In this document: positions 1 to 9,629 of the stretch, piece by piece
How the letters are laid out: every line of letters starts with the position of its first letter
How positions within the stretch are numbered: position 1 is the first letter of the stretch
Origin: Roseovarius nanhaiticus
GTDB taxonomy: Bacteria; Pseudomonadota; Alphaproteobacteria; Rhodobacterales; Rhodobacteraceae
DNA: 64,000 bases
Assembly (NCBI RefSeq): GCF_900156535.1
Contig: NZ_FTNV01000001.1
Coordinates: forward strand, 62,001 to 126,000
Direction of reading: 5' to 3'
Notes under the pieces: generated by a model
The model's input: only the letters and a program-made list of their open reading frames with translations
Databases searched by the model: none
What the model was told of the DNA's origin: nothing
Program-made: the position numbers and the translations under genes

Positions 1-264
1 TTCTTCGTCTTCTTCACCGTCAGCCTTGGCCTCATCGCCGTTCTGCTGGGGCTGACAGGCCTCGATTTCATCACCGCCCTCTCGGGCGCGGCCACGGCGC
101 TGGGCAATATCGGGCCGGGCCTCGGCGACACGATCGGGCCCGCCGGCAATTTCGCCACGCTCAACGATACCGCCAAGTGGATCCTGACCGCCGCCATGCT
201 GATCGGCCGGCTGGAGCTTCTGGCCGTTTATGCACTCTTCACCGTCACCTTCTGGAGGATCTGA
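1..264 (+). CDS. trkH: TrkH-family potassium uptake protein, C-terminal end (partial)
   Basis: This is the 3' end of a gene that begins before the window; 87 codons and a TGA stop are visible. The translation is strongly hydrophobic with two membrane segments. Between them is a loop carrying A-LGNIGPGLG, matching the last selectivity-filter repeat of TrkH/KtrB potassium transporter subunits, and the tail includes GRLELLAVYALF, typical of TrkH ends. The role would be the membrane channel subunit of Trk potassium uptake. Its stop overlaps the next gene's start (ATGA), so the two are probably co-transcribed although functionally unrelated. Identification rests on the C-terminal motif only. Confidence 0.85.
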   Translation, partial: FFVFFTVSLGLIAVLLGLTGLDFITALSGAATALGNIGPGLGDTIGPAGNFATLNDTAKWILTAAMLIGRLELLAVYALFTVTFWRI

Positions 265-1856
265 TGTCCGATACATCCCGCAGCCGCCCCTTGGGCGCAC
301 AAATCTCGCATATGCTGAAATCGCGCGGGGTCGATACGATCTTCGGCATTCCGGGCGTGCATAACCAGGAAATGTATCGCGGCATCGAGGAGGCCGGCAT
401 TCGCCACCTTCTGGCCCGGCACGAGCAGGGCGCGGGCTTCATGGCCGATGGCTATGCGCGCGCCAGTGGCAAGCCGGGCGTGGCCTATGTCATCACCGGG
501 CCGGGCCTGTGCAACACCATGACACCGATGGGCCAGGCCTATTCGGATAGCGTTCCGGTGCTGGTCCTGTCGTCCTGCCTGGACGAGACGGCGGCGACGC
601 GCGGCCAGCTGCACCAGATGCTGGACCAAGAGGCGGCAGGCGCAACGGTGGCGGACTGGTCCTATACTGCCCATACCGCCAGCGCCGCCTACAGCCTGAT
701 CGACCGCGCGCTGACCGAATTCCAGACCGCGCGCCCGCGCACCAAGCATATCCAGGTGCCCATTCAGGCGCTGGTGGCCGAGGCGGACCCCGCGCCCGAT
801 GCGGCGCCCAAGGTCACGCGCACGCCCCAATCCTTGCCGGACGGCATCGCCGAGCGCATCAAGGCAGCCAAGCGCCCGCTCTTCATTCTCGGCGGCGGCT
901 CGGTGCGCGCCTCGGATGCCGCGCGCGCCGCGCTGCGCACGCTGCGGGCAGCCAGCTTTCCAACCTATGCCGGGCGCGGCGTCGTTTCAGTCAAGGACGA
1001 CCCGCTCCACTACAGCGGTTTCCTCGGCCGCCCCGAAAGCGCGAGCGTCGCGGCCAGCGCCGATCTGGTGATCGTCGTGGGCAGCGAGCTGTCCGAGATG
1101 GACCTGTGGCGCGACAAACTGGGCCATGAGGGCGACATGATCCGCGTCGATATCGACCCCGAGGTTCTGGGCCAAACCCCCGGCAGCATCGCGGTGCAGA
1201 TGACCGCGCAGGATTTCTTTGCCGGTCTTAATGCCGCGCTGGAGGGGCATCAGGCGAACACGTCATGGACCGAAAGCGAGGTCGCCGACGCCCGCAAACG
1301 CTGGCGCGCCGAGAGCGACTCCGAGCGCACCGGCATCGTGCGGGTCTGCGACGCGCTGATCGAGGTGATGCCCGAAGACACGATGTATTTCTCGGACATG
1401 ACCCAGTTCGCCTATACCGGCAAGGAAGTCTGGGACATGCACCGGCCCGGCCATTGGCATCACCCCTACGGCTTCGGCACGCTGGGCTATGCGCTGCCCG
1501 CCGGCATCGGCGGCGCGGCCGCGCGGCCGGGCCTGCCCACGGTGGTGATCGCGGGGGACTATGGCTTTCAATACACCGTGCAGGAGCTGGGCACGGCGGT
1601 AGAGGTGGGCCAGCCCCTGCCGATCCTTCTTTGGGACAATGGCAAGCTGAAGGAGATCGAGGACAGCATGGTTGCCGCGCAGATCGCGCCCAATTCAGTG
1701 ATCGCGCATAACCCCGATTTCTGCGCGCTGGCCGAAGCCTATGGCGCGAAATCGGCGGCGCCCAAATCGCTGGGCGAGCTGCAGGAGGCGGTCAAGGCCG
1801 CGTTCAAGGCTGATGGCCCGACGCTGATCTACATGACCGCCGACATGGCGGATTGA
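264..1856 (+). CDS. Thiamine-diphosphate enzyme, AruI-like (probable 5-guanidino-2-oxopentanoate decarboxylase)
   Basis: A 530-residue protein of the acetolactate synthase/pyruvate decarboxylase superfamily. The N-terminal pyrimidine-binding domain has the cofactor-activating Glu in RHEQGAGFMADGYARASG. A central domain follows, and the C-terminal diphosphate-binding domain has GDYGFQYTVQELG followed by a DNGKLKEIED stretch. The pattern around the activating Glu and the QAYSDSVPVLVLSS segment recall AruI, which decarboxylates 2-ketoarginine in the arginine transaminase pathway. That substrate is inferred from resemblance; other 2-oxo acids or an acetolactate synthase-like role are possible. 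The start is set by the ATGA overlap with trkH. An in-frame upstream extension would lie inside trkH and is not used. Confidence 0.72.
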   Translation: MSDTSRSRPLGAQISHMLKSRGVDTIFGIPGVHNQEMYRGIEEAGIRHLLARHEQGAGFMADGYARASGKPGVAYVITGPGLCNTMTPMGQAYSDSVPVLVLSSCLDETAATRGQLHQMLDQEAAGATVADWSYTAHTASAAYSLIDRALTEFQTARPRTKHIQVPIQALVAEADPAPDAAPKVTRTPQSLPDGIAERIKAAKRPLFILGGGSVRASDAARAALRTLRAASFPTYAGRGVVSVKDDPLHYSGFLGRPESASVAASADLVIVVGSELSEMDLWRDKLGHEGDMIRVDIDPEVLGQTPGSIAVQMTAQDFFAGLNAALEGHQANTSWTESEVADARKRWRAESDSERTGIVRVCDALIEVMPEDTMYFSDMTQFAYTGKEVWDMHRPGHWHHPYGFGTLGYALPAGIGGAAARPGLPTVVIAGDYGFQYTVQELGTAVEVGQPLPILLWDNGKLKEIEDSMVAAQIAPNSVIAHNPDFCALAEAYGAKSAAPKSLGELQEAVKAAFKADGPTLIYMTADMAD

Positions 1857-1864
1857 ACCCAGCG

Positions 1865-1890
1865 CCCAAGACAATTCGAATTGTCTTGGG
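1865..1890. terminator. Perfect 26-bp palindrome between convergent genes
   Basis: Two 13-base arms (CCCAAGACAATTC and its exact complement) meet with no spacer, nine bases after the AruI-like stop and 25 bases before the aroC stop on the other strand. A perfect inverted repeat between convergent genes is most simply a bidirectional terminator. There is no clear U tract on either side, so a protein-binding site remains possible. Confidence 0.5.
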
Positions 1891-1915
1891 CAAATTACTT
1901 CCAAGAGATTTACGC

Positions 1916-3022
1916 CTAGCCGATACGGCCCACCGGCCCCATCGCCCCCGTCTGCCCGCGATGCAGCAGCAGATGATCCAAGAGCACGCAAGCCATCATC
2001 GCTTCGCCCACCGGGACCGCGCGGATGCCGACGCAAGGATCATGCCGGCCCTTGGTCACCACCTCGGTCGGCGTGCCATCCATACGGATCGACGCGCGCG
2101 GGCTGAGGATGGACGAGGTCGGCTTGACCGCGAAGCGCACGACAATCTCCTGCCCGGTCGAAATACCGCCCAGAATACCGCCCGCATGGTTGCTGCTATA
2201 CTCAGGGCCATTCTCGCCCATGTGGATTTCGTCCGCGTTATCCGTGCCCATCAGCTCGGCTGCCGCCATGCCCTCACCGATCTCGACGCCCTTAACCGCA
2301 TTGATCGACATCATCGCAGCGGCCAGATCGGTATCCAGCTTGCCATAGATCGGCGCGCCGAGGCCCGCGGGCACGCCGCGCGCCGTCACCTCGATGATCG
2401 CGCCGACCGAGTTGTGATCCTTGCGCAGCTTTTGCAGATACGCCTCCCATTCGGGCGCGGCCTCGGCATCCGGCAACCAGAAATCGTTGCGGTCGATCGC
2501 GTCCCGGTCAAACCGGTTGCGATCCAGCGCCATCGCCCCCATGCGCACCATATAGCCTTCGACCTGCACGCCGGGGATCAACTGGTCCAGCGCGGCCCGC
2601 GCGATACCGCCCGCCGCCACCCGCGCCGCCGTCTCGCGCGCCGAGCTGCGCCCGCCGCCGCGATAGTCGCGATGCCCGTATTTCTGGTGGTAGGTGATAT
2701 CGGCGTGGCCCGGCCGGAACGTGTTGGCGATGTCGCCATAGTCGCGCGACCGCTGATCCGTATTCTCGATCATCAGCTGAATCGAGGTGCCCGTCGTCTT
2801 GCCCTCGAATACGCCCGAGAGGATGCGCACGGCATCGGGTTCGTTGCGCTGGGTCATGTTTTTGTTCTGGCCCGGGCGGCGCTTGTCCAGCCAGTGCTGC
2901 AGCATCACCTCATTCACAGCCACGCCCGGCGGACAGCCATCGACCGTCGCCCCCAGCGCAGGCCCGTGGCTTTCGCCCCAGGTCGTGACGCGGAACATAT
3001 GTCCGAAAGTATTGAGGCTCAT
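1916..3022 (-). CDS. aroC: Chorismate synthase
   Basis: A 368-residue cytoplasmic enzyme for the last shikimate-pathway step, conversion of 5-enolpyruvylshikimate-3-phosphate to chorismate using reduced FMN. The family signatures are all present: [21 protein letters not shown] near residue 13, the [19 protein letters not shown] segment near 125, and [15 protein letters not shown] followed by RFAVKPTSS in the C-terminal third. The length is normal for the family. The start Met sits at the conserved N terminus ([20 protein letters not shown]). It is convergent with the AruI-like gene and stands as a single gene. Confidence 0.97.
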   Translation of the reverse strand: MSLNTFGHMFRVTTWGESHGPALGATVDGCPPGVAVNEVMLQHWLDKRRPGQNKNMTQRNEPDAVRILSGVFEGKTTGTSIQLMIENTDQRSRDYGDIANTFRPGHADITYHQKYGHRDYRGGGRSSARETAARVAAGGIARAALDQLIPGVQVEGYMVRMGAMALDRNRFDRDAIDRNDFWLPDAEAAPEWEAYLQKLRKDHNSVGAIIEVTARGVPAGLGAPIYGKLDTDLAAAMMSINAVKGVEIGEGMAAAELMGTDNADEIHMGENGPEYSSNHAGGILGGISTGQEIVVRFAVKPTSSILSPRASIRMDGTPTEVVTKGRHDPCVGIRAVPVGEAMMACVLLDHLLLHRGQTGAMGPVGRIG

Positions 3023-3082
3023 GGCGCGGCTCCTTTGAGGAGCGGTCTAGCCGCCCGGCCCCAACGCCTCAAGCCATTTTGG

Positions 3083-3110
3083 CGAAAAGGGCCGCACATG
3101 GCGGCCCCTC
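3083..3110 (-). terminator. Rho-independent terminator of ald
   Basis: On the minus strand, a stem of GGGCCGC and GCGGCCC with a five-base loop is followed by TTTT. It lies directly after the ald stop, in the gap before aroC. Confidence 0.75.
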
Positions 3111-3115
3111 GGAAT

Positions 3116-4228
3116 TCACAGCAGCGACTCGGGCTTGACCCAATCGATGCCCAGCGCCTCGCCCACGGCCTCATAGGTCAACTGCCCTGCATGGACATTG
3201 AGACCCGCCAGAAGATGCGGATCATCCGCGCAAGCCTTCTTCCAGCCCTTGTCGGCCAGCGCCAGCATATGCGGCATGGTCGCGTTGCCCAGCGCGATGG
3301 TCGAGGTGCGCGCGACCGCGCCGGGCATGTTGGCGACGCAGTAATGCACGATCCCGTCCACCTCATAGATCGGGTCCTGATGCGTCGTCGCCTTGGACGT
3401 CTCGAAACAGCCACCCTGATCGATGGCCACGTCCACCAGAACCGAGCCGGGCTTCATCAGCGACAGCTGCTCGCGACTGACCAGCTTGGGCGCGGCGGCG
3501 CCGGGGATGAGCACGGCACCGACGACCATATCCATGCGCGGCAACAGTTCTTCAACGGCACCCTTGTCGGAATATTGCGTGGTCAGACGGCCCATGAACA
3601 CGTCATCGAGATATGACAGCCGTGGCACCGACCGGTCGAGCACGGTCACATTCGCGCCCATACCGACAGCCACGCGCGCCGCCGCCGCGCCGACAACGCC
3701 GCCACCGATGATGGCGACATTGGCCGGGCGCACACCCGGAACGCCGCCCATCAGAACGCCGCTGCCGCCATTGGCCTTCTGCAATGCCCAGGATCCGGTC
3801 TGCGGCGCCAGACGGCCCGCAACCTCGGACATCGGCGCCAGCAGGGGCAGGCCGCCCTTGCCATCCGTGACCGTCTCATAGGCGATGCAGGTGGCGCCCG
3901 AGGCGATCAGATCATGCGTCTGGTCCGGATCGGGGGCGAGATGCAGGAACGTGAACAGGATCTGCCCCTCGCGCAGCATCTTGCGCTCGCCCGCCTGCGG
4001 CTCCTTGACCTTGACGATCATGTCGGCGGCGTCGAACACCTCCTTGGCCGAGCCGAGGATCTTGGCCCCGGCAGCGGTATAGTCGTCGTCCGTGAAGCCC
4101 GCGCCAATCCCCGCGCCTGACTGGACAAGCACCTCGTGACCGCGCGCCACGGCCTCCATCGCGGCGTTGGGCGTGACGCCCACCCGGAATTCCTGCGATT
4201 TGATTTCTGTCGGGCAACCGATCTTCAT
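3116..4228 (-). CDS. ald: Alanine dehydrogenase
   Basis: A 370-residue NAD-dependent enzyme catalysing reversible oxidative deamination of L-alanine to pyruvate and ammonia. The length matches the family. The substrate-binding and catalytic residues known from the family are at the expected positions: Arg15 (SQEFR), Lys75 (IVKVKEPQ) and His96 ([11 protein letters not shown]). The Rossmann glycine motif [15 protein letters not shown] and the [14 protein letters not shown] segment follow. The ATG at 4228 is preceded by an AGGAGG ribosome-binding site; the longer in-frame extension has no such support. It is divergent from an Lrp-type regulator, the usual arrangement for ald. Confidence 0.96.
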   Translation of the reverse strand: MKIGCPTEIKSQEFRVGVTPNAAMEAVARGHEVLVQSGAGIGAGFTDDDYTAAGAKILGSAKEVFDAADMIVKVKEPQAGERKMLREGQILFTFLHLAPDPDQTHDLIASGATCIAYETVTDGKGGLPLLAPMSEVAGRLAPQTGSWALQKANGGSGVLMGGVPGVRPANVAIIGGGVVGAAAARVAVGMGANVTVLDRSVPRLSYLDDVFMGRLTTQYSDKGAVEELLPRMDMVVGAVLIPGAAAPKLVSREQLSLMKPGSVLVDVAIDQGGCFETSKATTHQDPIYEVDGIVHYCVANMPGAVARTSTIALGNATMPHMLALADKGWKKACADDPHLLAGLNVHAGQLTYEAVGEALGIDWVKPESLL

Positions 4229-4272
4229 TGATGAACCTCCTGTGTTGGTGGCGCCAGAGTGCAGCAAGGGCA

Positions 4273-4297
4273 GCGCAAGCGGTATGAAACTTTGCGC
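4273..4297. promoter_or_regulatory. Candidate operator in the ald/Lrp divergent intergenic region
   Basis: An inverted repeat GCGCAA-N13-TTGCGC lies between the divergent ald and Lrp-type regulator genes. Lrp/AsnC dimers bind partly symmetric sites in such regions, so this is a reasonable operator for the neighbouring regulator. This is inference from position and symmetry only. Confidence 0.35.
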
Positions 4298-4362
4298 GCA
4301 CGGAGGCTGTTCCACGCAAGATTCTTCGATAAACTGAAGCGATCAGGATAAGGATTGCCGGA

Positions 4363-4821
4363 TTGTCCCTCGACTCACTCGATCGCCGCCTGCTGGCCGT
4401 ATTGCAGAAACGGGGCCGCATCTCGAACGCGGACCTCGCCGAGGCCGTGGGCCTCTCGGCCAGCGCCTGTCACCGCCGCGTGCAGCGGCTGGAGGCCGAG
4501 GGCGTCATCACCGGCTATGTCGCGCTGCTCGACCCGCAAAAGATGGGCGTCGCGGCGACGGTCTTTGTCGAGATCACTTTGAGCGCGCAGGAAAGTGCCG
4601 TGCTCGAGGCCTTCGAGAAAGCCGTCGCCCGCGTGCCCGACGTGCTGGAATGCCACCTGACGGCGGGCACGGCGGATTACATCCTTAAGATCGTTGCCGA
4701 AAGCACCGAGGATTTCGCGCGCATCCACCGGCAATATCTGACGCGCCTGCCGGGCGTGGCAAAGATGCAGTCGAGTTTCGCGCTGAGGACGGTGTGTCAG
4801 ACGACGGCGTTGCCGGTTTAG
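4363..4821 (+). CDS. Lrp/AsnC-family transcriptional regulator, probable regulator of ald
   Basis: A 152-residue protein of standard Lrp size. The N-terminal winged helix-turn-helix (LDSLDRRLLAVLQKRGRIS, then NADLAEAVGLSASACHRRVQ, about residues 4-45) is followed by the RAM effector domain (residues about 65-145, with LECHLTAGTADYILKI). The start is TTG at 4363, giving M-S-L-D-S-L-D, the normal Lrp N terminus. Head-to-head placement with ald points to an AldR-like activator responding to alanine. The effector is inferred from context. Confidence 0.88.
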   Translation: MSLDSLDRRLLAVLQKRGRISNADLAEAVGLSASACHRRVQRLEAEGVITGYVALLDPQKMGVAATVFVEITLSAQESAVLEAFEKAVARVPDVLECHLTAGTADYILKIVAESTEDFARIHRQYLTRLPGVAKMQSSFALRTVCQTTALPV

Positions 4822-5060
4822 GGGGAGTAAGACTGAAGGTCAGCTTAGCGGACGAAACAGACGTTCGCTGCAGGCCTGTCGATGTCCGGTTTGGTGACCC
4901 GTTCAACAGGATATGGTTTTTGGAACGCCTTTGTAATATGGGCGTTTGCGGGGGAATCTGCTGGTGCATAAACAAGTGAGAATAGTAATCTCGTTGTTTC
5001 TTAGCCCTTTTATCGCCAATTTCTGCTCCTAATAGACATCGAGTTATATGGAGCTTTCTG

Positions 5061-5618
5061 ATGTCCAACCGCCCCTCAGCTTCAACGGTTTCGTTATTCA
5101 CGCGTCGCTTCATGTATGGGATCGCGATAGTTTGTGGCATCAACTATTTTATACGCTTATTTTCGATATCGGTCCTTGGTATTTCCCAATGGTATCCAGC
5201 CAGTTGGAGACAGATGACCGTCGATGAAGCCGCGTTCTTGGAAGCGCTGGCATGGTTCGAATTCGGTGTGGTGACTGTGTTGATCTTGATTATTTCCTCG
5301 TCATGTCTGGTTTTTATATACCTCCGAGAGTCCGTAAAATTCCTTGTTGGAGGACGGCCCAATATGACCATGAATGCCACCAGCTTTTGGACAATGCTGG
5401 GATTGCTGGCAATTGTTAGCGGGTTTTCTACGACGATATCGTCGGGACCCGACGCCTTGGTTGGAACGCGTGCCGCTGGGCTAGGATATCCTGTCATAAT
5501 GTTTCTTGGGACATTTTTGACGGCTGCTACTGCGGCAATGATTTTTGCTTATGTCGTGGAACCTCAAAAAATGCAGGCTGGTTTCGACCACCGTCACAAA
5601 GGCCAACAACCGAGCTAG
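5061..5618 (+). CDS. Hypothetical integral membrane protein in an AT-richer stretch
   Basis: The 185-residue translation has four likely membrane helices (about residues 17-40, 66-88, 108-126 and 141-166), no recognised domain and a short polar tail. The start ATG is preceded by GGAG about ten bases upstream. Base use differs from the surroundings: 5101-5160 contains only 26 G or C of 60, with codons such as ATA, TTA and TTT that neighbours avoid. The flanking gaps are also AT-rich, suggesting recent acquisition or a fast-evolving orphan. The opposite-strand reading frame here is less convincing. The function is unknown; the reading frame itself is likely real because of its length and coherent helices. 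Confidence 0.6.
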   Translation: MSNRPSASTVSLFTRRFMYGIAIVCGINYFIRLFSISVLGISQWYPASWRQMTVDEAAFLEALAWFEFGVVTVLILIISSSCLVFIYLRESVKFLVGGRPNMTMNATSFWTMLGLLAIVSGFSTTISSGPDALVGTRAAGLGYPVIMFLGTFLTAATAAMIFAYVVEPQKMQAGFDHRHKGQQPS

Positions 5619-5756
5619 TCCGCGGCCCGACCAATCAACAATAACCACCTTCAAAACCCAAATAGTAACGTTTTTGGATGCCTACTGTGAGCCGACATTG
5701 ATGCAGCCCGCAGCATCGGTCATTAAGGGCTCAAAGCCGCCATTGCACCAGACCAA

Positions 5757-5792
5757 ACAAAAAAGCCCCGGCGGTTCCGCCGGGACTTCTTC
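5757..5792 (-). terminator. Rho-independent terminator of pnp
   Basis: On the minus strand, GTCCCGGCGG, a two-base AA loop and CCGCCGGGGC form a strong hairpin followed by TTTTTTG, about 25 bases after the pnp stop. Confidence 0.88.
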
Positions 5793-5814
5793 ATTCCAAC
5801 CTAAGAGCGATCCC

Positions 5815-7947
5815 TCACCCTTCGGCTTTTTCTTCCGTCACTTCCTCGCCGGTCTCCTGATCGACGACTTTCATCGACAGGCGCACCTTGCCGCGATCGT
5901 CGAAGCCCAGCAGCTTGACCTTCACGTCCTGGCCTTCCTTCAGAACGTCCGAAGGATGGTTCAGGCGGCGGTTCTCGATCTGGCTGACATGCACGAGGCC
6001 GTCGCGCTTGCCGAAGAAGTTCACGAAGGCGCCGAAATCGACGATCTTCACGACCTTGCCGTCATAGACCTGGCCCTCTTCGGGCTCGGCCACGATGGAC
6101 CAGATCATGTCATAGGCCTTCTTGATGGCCTCGCCGTTGGGCGACGCGATCTTGATGATGCCCTCGTCGTTGATGTCGACCTTGGCGCCCGACACTTCGA
6201 CGATCTCGCGGATGACCTTGCCGCCCGAGCCGATGACTTCGCGGATCTTGTCCGTGGGGATCTGCATCGTCTCGATACGGGGCGCGTGGACGCTGAATTC
6301 CTGCGCGCCGGTGATCGCCTTGTTCATCTCGCCGAGGATGTGCATCCGGCCGTCCTTGGCCTGCGCCAATGCCTTCTGCATGATCTCGGGCGTGATGCCC
6401 GCGACCTTGATGTCCATCTGCAGCGAGGTGATGCCGTCCTTGGTGCCTGCGACCTTGAAATCCATGTCGCCGAGGTGATCCTCGTCGCCCAGGATGTCGG
6501 TCAGAACCGCGTAGGAGCCATCCTCTTCGAGGATGAGGCCCATGGCCACACCGGCCACGGCGGTTTTCAGCGGCACACCCGCATCCATCATCGACAGAGA
6601 GCCGCCGCAGATCGACGCCATCGAGGAGGAGCCGTTCGATTCGGTGATCTCGGAGACCAGACGGATCGTGTAGGGGAAGTCCGTCGCGGCGGGCAGAACC
6701 GCCTGCAGCGCACGCCATGCCAGCTTGCCATGGCCGATTTCGCGGCGGCCCGGAGGGCCCACGCGCCCAGCTTCGCCCACCGAATAGGGGGGGAAGTTGT
6801 AATGCAGCAGGAAGTTGGATTTGAAGTTGCCATGCAGCGCGTCGATGAACTGCTCATCGTCGCCGGTGCCGAGCGTGGTCACGACCAGACCCTGCGTCTC
6901 GCCGCGCGTAAACAGCGCCGAGCCATGGGTGCGGGGCAGAAGGCCCGTCTCGCAGACGATCGGGCGCACGGTGTCGAGCGCGCGGCCGTCGATCCGCTTG
7001 CCGGTCTTGACGACATCGCCGCGCAGGACCGAGGCTTCGAGCTTTTTCAGGGCCGAGGAGAGGTTCGGATCTTCCAGCTGCTCTTCGGTGAGCGCATCCT
7101 TGATCGCGTCCTTGGCAGCAGACACAGCACTCGTGCGCTCTTGCTTGTCGGTGATCGCGTAGGCGGCGCGGATCTTGTCCTCGCCGGCTGCCTTCACCGC
7201 GTCGTAAAGCTCCGAGTAATCGGCAGGCTGGAAGTCGAACGGCTCTTTCGCCGAGGCTTCGGCAAGGTCGATGATCAGGTCGATCACCGGCTGGATCTGC
7301 GTGTGCGCAAAGTTCACGGCGCCCAGCATTTCCTCTTCGGTCAGCTCATAGGCTTCCGACTCGACCATCATCACGGCGTCCTTGGTGCCGGCGACAACCA
7401 GATCGAGGCGCTGATCGGGGTTGTTCTTGAGGTCCTGCATGTCGTCGACGGTGGGGTTCAGGATGTAATCGCCATCCTCATAGCCCACGCGGCAGCCTGC
7501 GATCGGCCCGCGGAAGGGCGCGCCGGAAATAGTCAGCGCGGCCGACGCGGCGATCATCGCGACCATGTCGGGATCGTTGACCAGATCGTGGCTGAGCACC
7601 GTGCACATCACCAGCGTCTCGTTCTTGAAGCCGGGAACGAAAAGCGGGCGGATGGGACGGTCGATCAGACGCGCGGTCAGCGTCTCTTTTTCCGTCGGAC
7701 GCGCCTCGCGCTTGAAGAAGCCACCGGGCACTTTGCCGGCTGCATAGTATTTTTCCTGGTAATGCACCGTCAGCGGAAAGAAATCCATTCCGGGCTTGGG
7801 TGCTTTGGCGAATGTCACGTTGGCCATGACGCTGGTTTCGCCCAGAGTGGCGATGACCGAGCCGTCGGCCTGACGGGCAACCTTGCCCGTTTCCAGTGTC
7901 AGCGTTTCTTCGCCCCACTGGATCGATTTTTTCACTTCGTTGAACAT
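5815..7947 (-). CDS. pnp: Polyribonucleotide nucleotidyltransferase (PNPase)
   Basis: A 710-residue phosphorolytic 3'-5' exoribonuclease of the RNA degradosome. The order is RNase PH domain 1 (about 10-145), the helical domain (about 150-235), catalytic RNase PH domain 2 (about 320-540, with [20 protein letters not shown]), a KH domain (about 555-615, with [12 protein letters not shown]) and an S1 domain (about 620-690, with [16 protein letters not shown]). The length and domain set are complete. In most bacteria pnp directly follows rpsO; here a Hint-domain gene lies between them. A 205-base leader precedes the start, with a GGCGGC/GCCGCC hairpin at 8005-8022. I see no clear promoter there. 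Confidence 0.98.
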   Translation of the reverse strand: MFNEVKKSIQWGEETLTLETGKVARQADGSVIATLGETSVMANVTFAKAPKPGMDFFPLTVHYQEKYYAAGKVPGGFFKREARPTEKETLTARLIDRPIRPLFVPGFKNETLVMCTVLSHDLVNDPDMVAMIAASAALTISGAPFRGPIAGCRVGYEDGDYILNPTVDDMQDLKNNPDQRLDLVVAGTKDAVMMVESEAYELTEEEMLGAVNFAHTQIQPVIDLIIDLAEASAKEPFDFQPADYSELYDAVKAAGEDKIRAAYAITDKQERTSAVSAAKDAIKDALTEEQLEDPNLSSALKKLEASVLRGDVVKTGKRIDGRALDTVRPIVCETGLLPRTHGSALFTRGETQGLVVTTLGTGDDEQFIDALHGNFKSNFLLHYNFPPYSVGEAGRVGPPGRREIGHGKLAWRALQAVLPAATDFPYTIRLVSEITESNGSSSMASICGGSLSMMDAGVPLKTAVAGVAMGLILEEDGSYAVLTDILGDEDHLGDMDFKVAGTKDGITSLQMDIKVAGITPEIMQKALAQAKDGRMHILGEMNKAITGAQEFSVHAPRIETMQIPTDKIREVIGSGGKVIREIVEVSGAKVDINDEGIIKIASPNGEAIKKAYDMIWSIVAEPEEGQVYDGKVVKIVDFGAFVNFFGKRDGLVHVSQIENRRLNHPSDVLKEGQDVKVKLLGFDDRGKVRLSMKVVDQETGEEVTEEKAEG

Positions 7948-8004
7948 CTATCGTTTCCTATCTGGAGGCACAGCGGGCCCCTGCCCGGTCCTCCTTTTTT
8001 CAAT

Positions 8005-8022
8005 GGCGGCCCCATTGCCGCC
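8005..8022 (-). other. Short hairpin in the pnp leader
   Basis: The GGCGGC and GCCGCC arms are separated by six bases, about 58 bases before the pnp start. In other bacteria pnp leaders are folded and processed (RNase III/PNPase autoregulation in enterobacteria). Whether this small hairpin has such a role is unknown. The rest of 7948-8152 shows nothing recognisable. Confidence 0.25.
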
Positions 8023-8152
8023 GACCCCAATCATCTTGTCTTCCAGGTGCCGGGGCCATGGCACGCAGTCTCAGATGGGCGGGCCATACACGAATTGGAT
8101 GGGTTTTGAAAGGGAATGCGACATTGGGGCGCGACGCGCCAGGCCAAGGGTT

Positions 8153-9379
8153 TCAGGCGCTTTGACGGGCCGACCGGGCCAAGTCGTCGTCAACGGGCAC
8201 CTGCAGCAGCGGCTGCCCGTTTCGCCGGTGCCGCGCAATCAGACGCATAACCGACAAACGGTTCGGCGCGGGCCGCGCCATAGCGGCAGTTTGTCCGGCA
8301 AGGCTGCGCCCCGCGAAGAGCGCAGCAATCTCGCGCTGCGCCTCATCGGCCAGTGAGGCAAGGGCGACCGGGCCCAGATGCAGGCTTTCGGATGGGGCAC
8401 CATTTGCGGTCAGAACCTCGTGCCCGTCGAGCAGGATGTGGTAATATTGGACGGCTCCGGGCGGGTCGTCCCGAACGATACCCGGCAGCTCCAGCAGGCG
8501 CACGGCAGGCACAAAAACCTCGGCGGCGCCAAACATCCGGAGCGCGATGCGTGAGCGTACCAGCATCCGGTGCTGCGGCGATACGATCAAATCAACGACG
8601 GGCAGCCCACATCCCAGCGCACCGGCCCGAATGCGCACCGGGCGAAATCGTGCCGATTGGTCCAGGTCGGCCTGCGGCACCTTTTGCCAGCCAATCCAGC
8701 GCACCGGCTTTGCGCCATTGTCCCAGGTGATGACATGGTCGCCGATCTCCAGATCCTCGATGCGCCGCGCGCCACGATCCGTCAGAATGAGAGTGCCGCG
8801 CGCGTAGCAGACAGGCCCGGTATCGCCCGGATCAGGCGTGCCACCCTCAACCAGATCTCCGTTGGCATCCCGCTGAATCGGAACGCCATTGGGCACATCC
8901 GAATTGAAGCTCTCGGACCCGACATTGGTCGTGCCGGGAAACCCGGGCGGCAGCGCCTGCGTCTGCGGCGGATCCCCATAGGCCAGCGCGATGAATTCAC
9001 CGGTATTGGTGTCGACAAGGTAGAGCGTGTCGAACCTGTTGGCCTCACCATCTTCCAGAAAGCCCTGGTTTCTGTTGTTGTCCGGCAGGCCCGCATCGTA
9101 GAACCCGGGCGGGGGCGTGCCGTCATATTGACCAACGACGGTAGCCGTTCCTCCCGCCGGGACGGTATCGCTATTACCAAATTCATACAGCCGGCCACGC
9201 TTTGCCGACCAAAGCTCGATCCCGTCGAGGCTGATCGCGCTATTCTTGAACCCTTGGATTTCGACGAATTCGTCGGCCTTGTTTGCCCTTCCGTCACCGT
9301 CGGTGTCGAACGCGTTGCGCCCGGAGTTATCCGCCAGGAATTCCGAGAAGAAGAGGCCGTTCGACAAGCGTGCGGGCAT
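8153..9379 (-). CDS. Hint-domain protein with N-terminal lamin-tail-like domain
   Basis: A 408-residue protein from the ATG at 9379; a TTG 15 codons upstream is an alternative, and neither has a good ribosome-binding site. Residues about 4-170 resemble the lamin-tail (LTD) beta fold: NGLFFSEFLADN, then DEFVEIQGF and LDGIELWS. They include an EF-hand-like loop DTDGDGRANKADE (about 25-37). From Cys191 (VCYARGTLILTDRGARRIED) a Hint autoprocessing domain runs to about residue 350, with the block-B-like SPQHRMLVRS and a HEVLTANGAPS segment. Such proteins are common in Rhodobacterales and are thought to be secreted or self-processing; the function is unknown. It is separated from rpsO by a terminator. 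Confidence 0.8.
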   Translation of the reverse strand: MPARLSNGLFFSEFLADNSGRNAFDTDGDGRANKADEFVEIQGFKNSAISLDGIELWSAKRGRLYEFGNSDTVPAGGTATVVGQYDGTPPPGFYDAGLPDNNRNQGFLEDGEANRFDTLYLVDTNTGEFIALAYGDPPQTQALPPGFPGTTNVGSESFNSDVPNGVPIQRDANGDLVEGGTPDPGDTGPVCYARGTLILTDRGARRIEDLEIGDHVITWDNGAKPVRWIGWQKVPQADLDQSARFRPVRIRAGALGCGLPVVDLIVSPQHRMLVRSRIALRMFGAAEVFVPAVRLLELPGIVRDDPPGAVQYYHILLDGHEVLTANGAPSESLHLGPVALASLADEAQREIAALFAGRSLAGQTAAMARPAPNRLSVMRLIARHRRNGQPLLQVPVDDDLARSARQSA

Positions 9380-9549
9380 GGATCCAGTTCGCGCCGAGAG
9401 CGCGCCATTAGGACTATTTACCAAAGTTTAATTTACGAAAGCGGCAGAAGCGTGGCCAACTGGGCGCCGTACGCTGTCTGCGCGAATATCCACCAGTTTG
9501 CCGCGCCCGGCTCGGCAATAAGGTGCCGATGCATCGCTTTGTCGCAAAT

Positions 9550-9582
9550 GAAAATGCCCGCCAAAATCGGGCGGGCATTTCA
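9550..9582 (-). terminator. Rho-independent terminator of rpsO
   Basis: On the minus strand, AAATGCCCGCC, a seven-base loop and GGCGGGCATTT are followed by a T-rich run. It lies about 50 bases after the rpsO stop, so rpsO is likely uncoupled from the genes downstream. Confidence 0.82.
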
Positions 9583-9629
9583 ATATCTTGCCTGGCTTGC
9601 CGCGACGCAGGCGCGCGGCGCCGATCCGC

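Noticed and set aside
5545..8109. An 854-codon open frame on the plus strand across pnp
   Set aside because: It is antisense to a complete PNPase. GC-rich third positions leave the opposite frame free of stops; its composition (His/Asp/Arg/Leu-rich) is that of a shadow.
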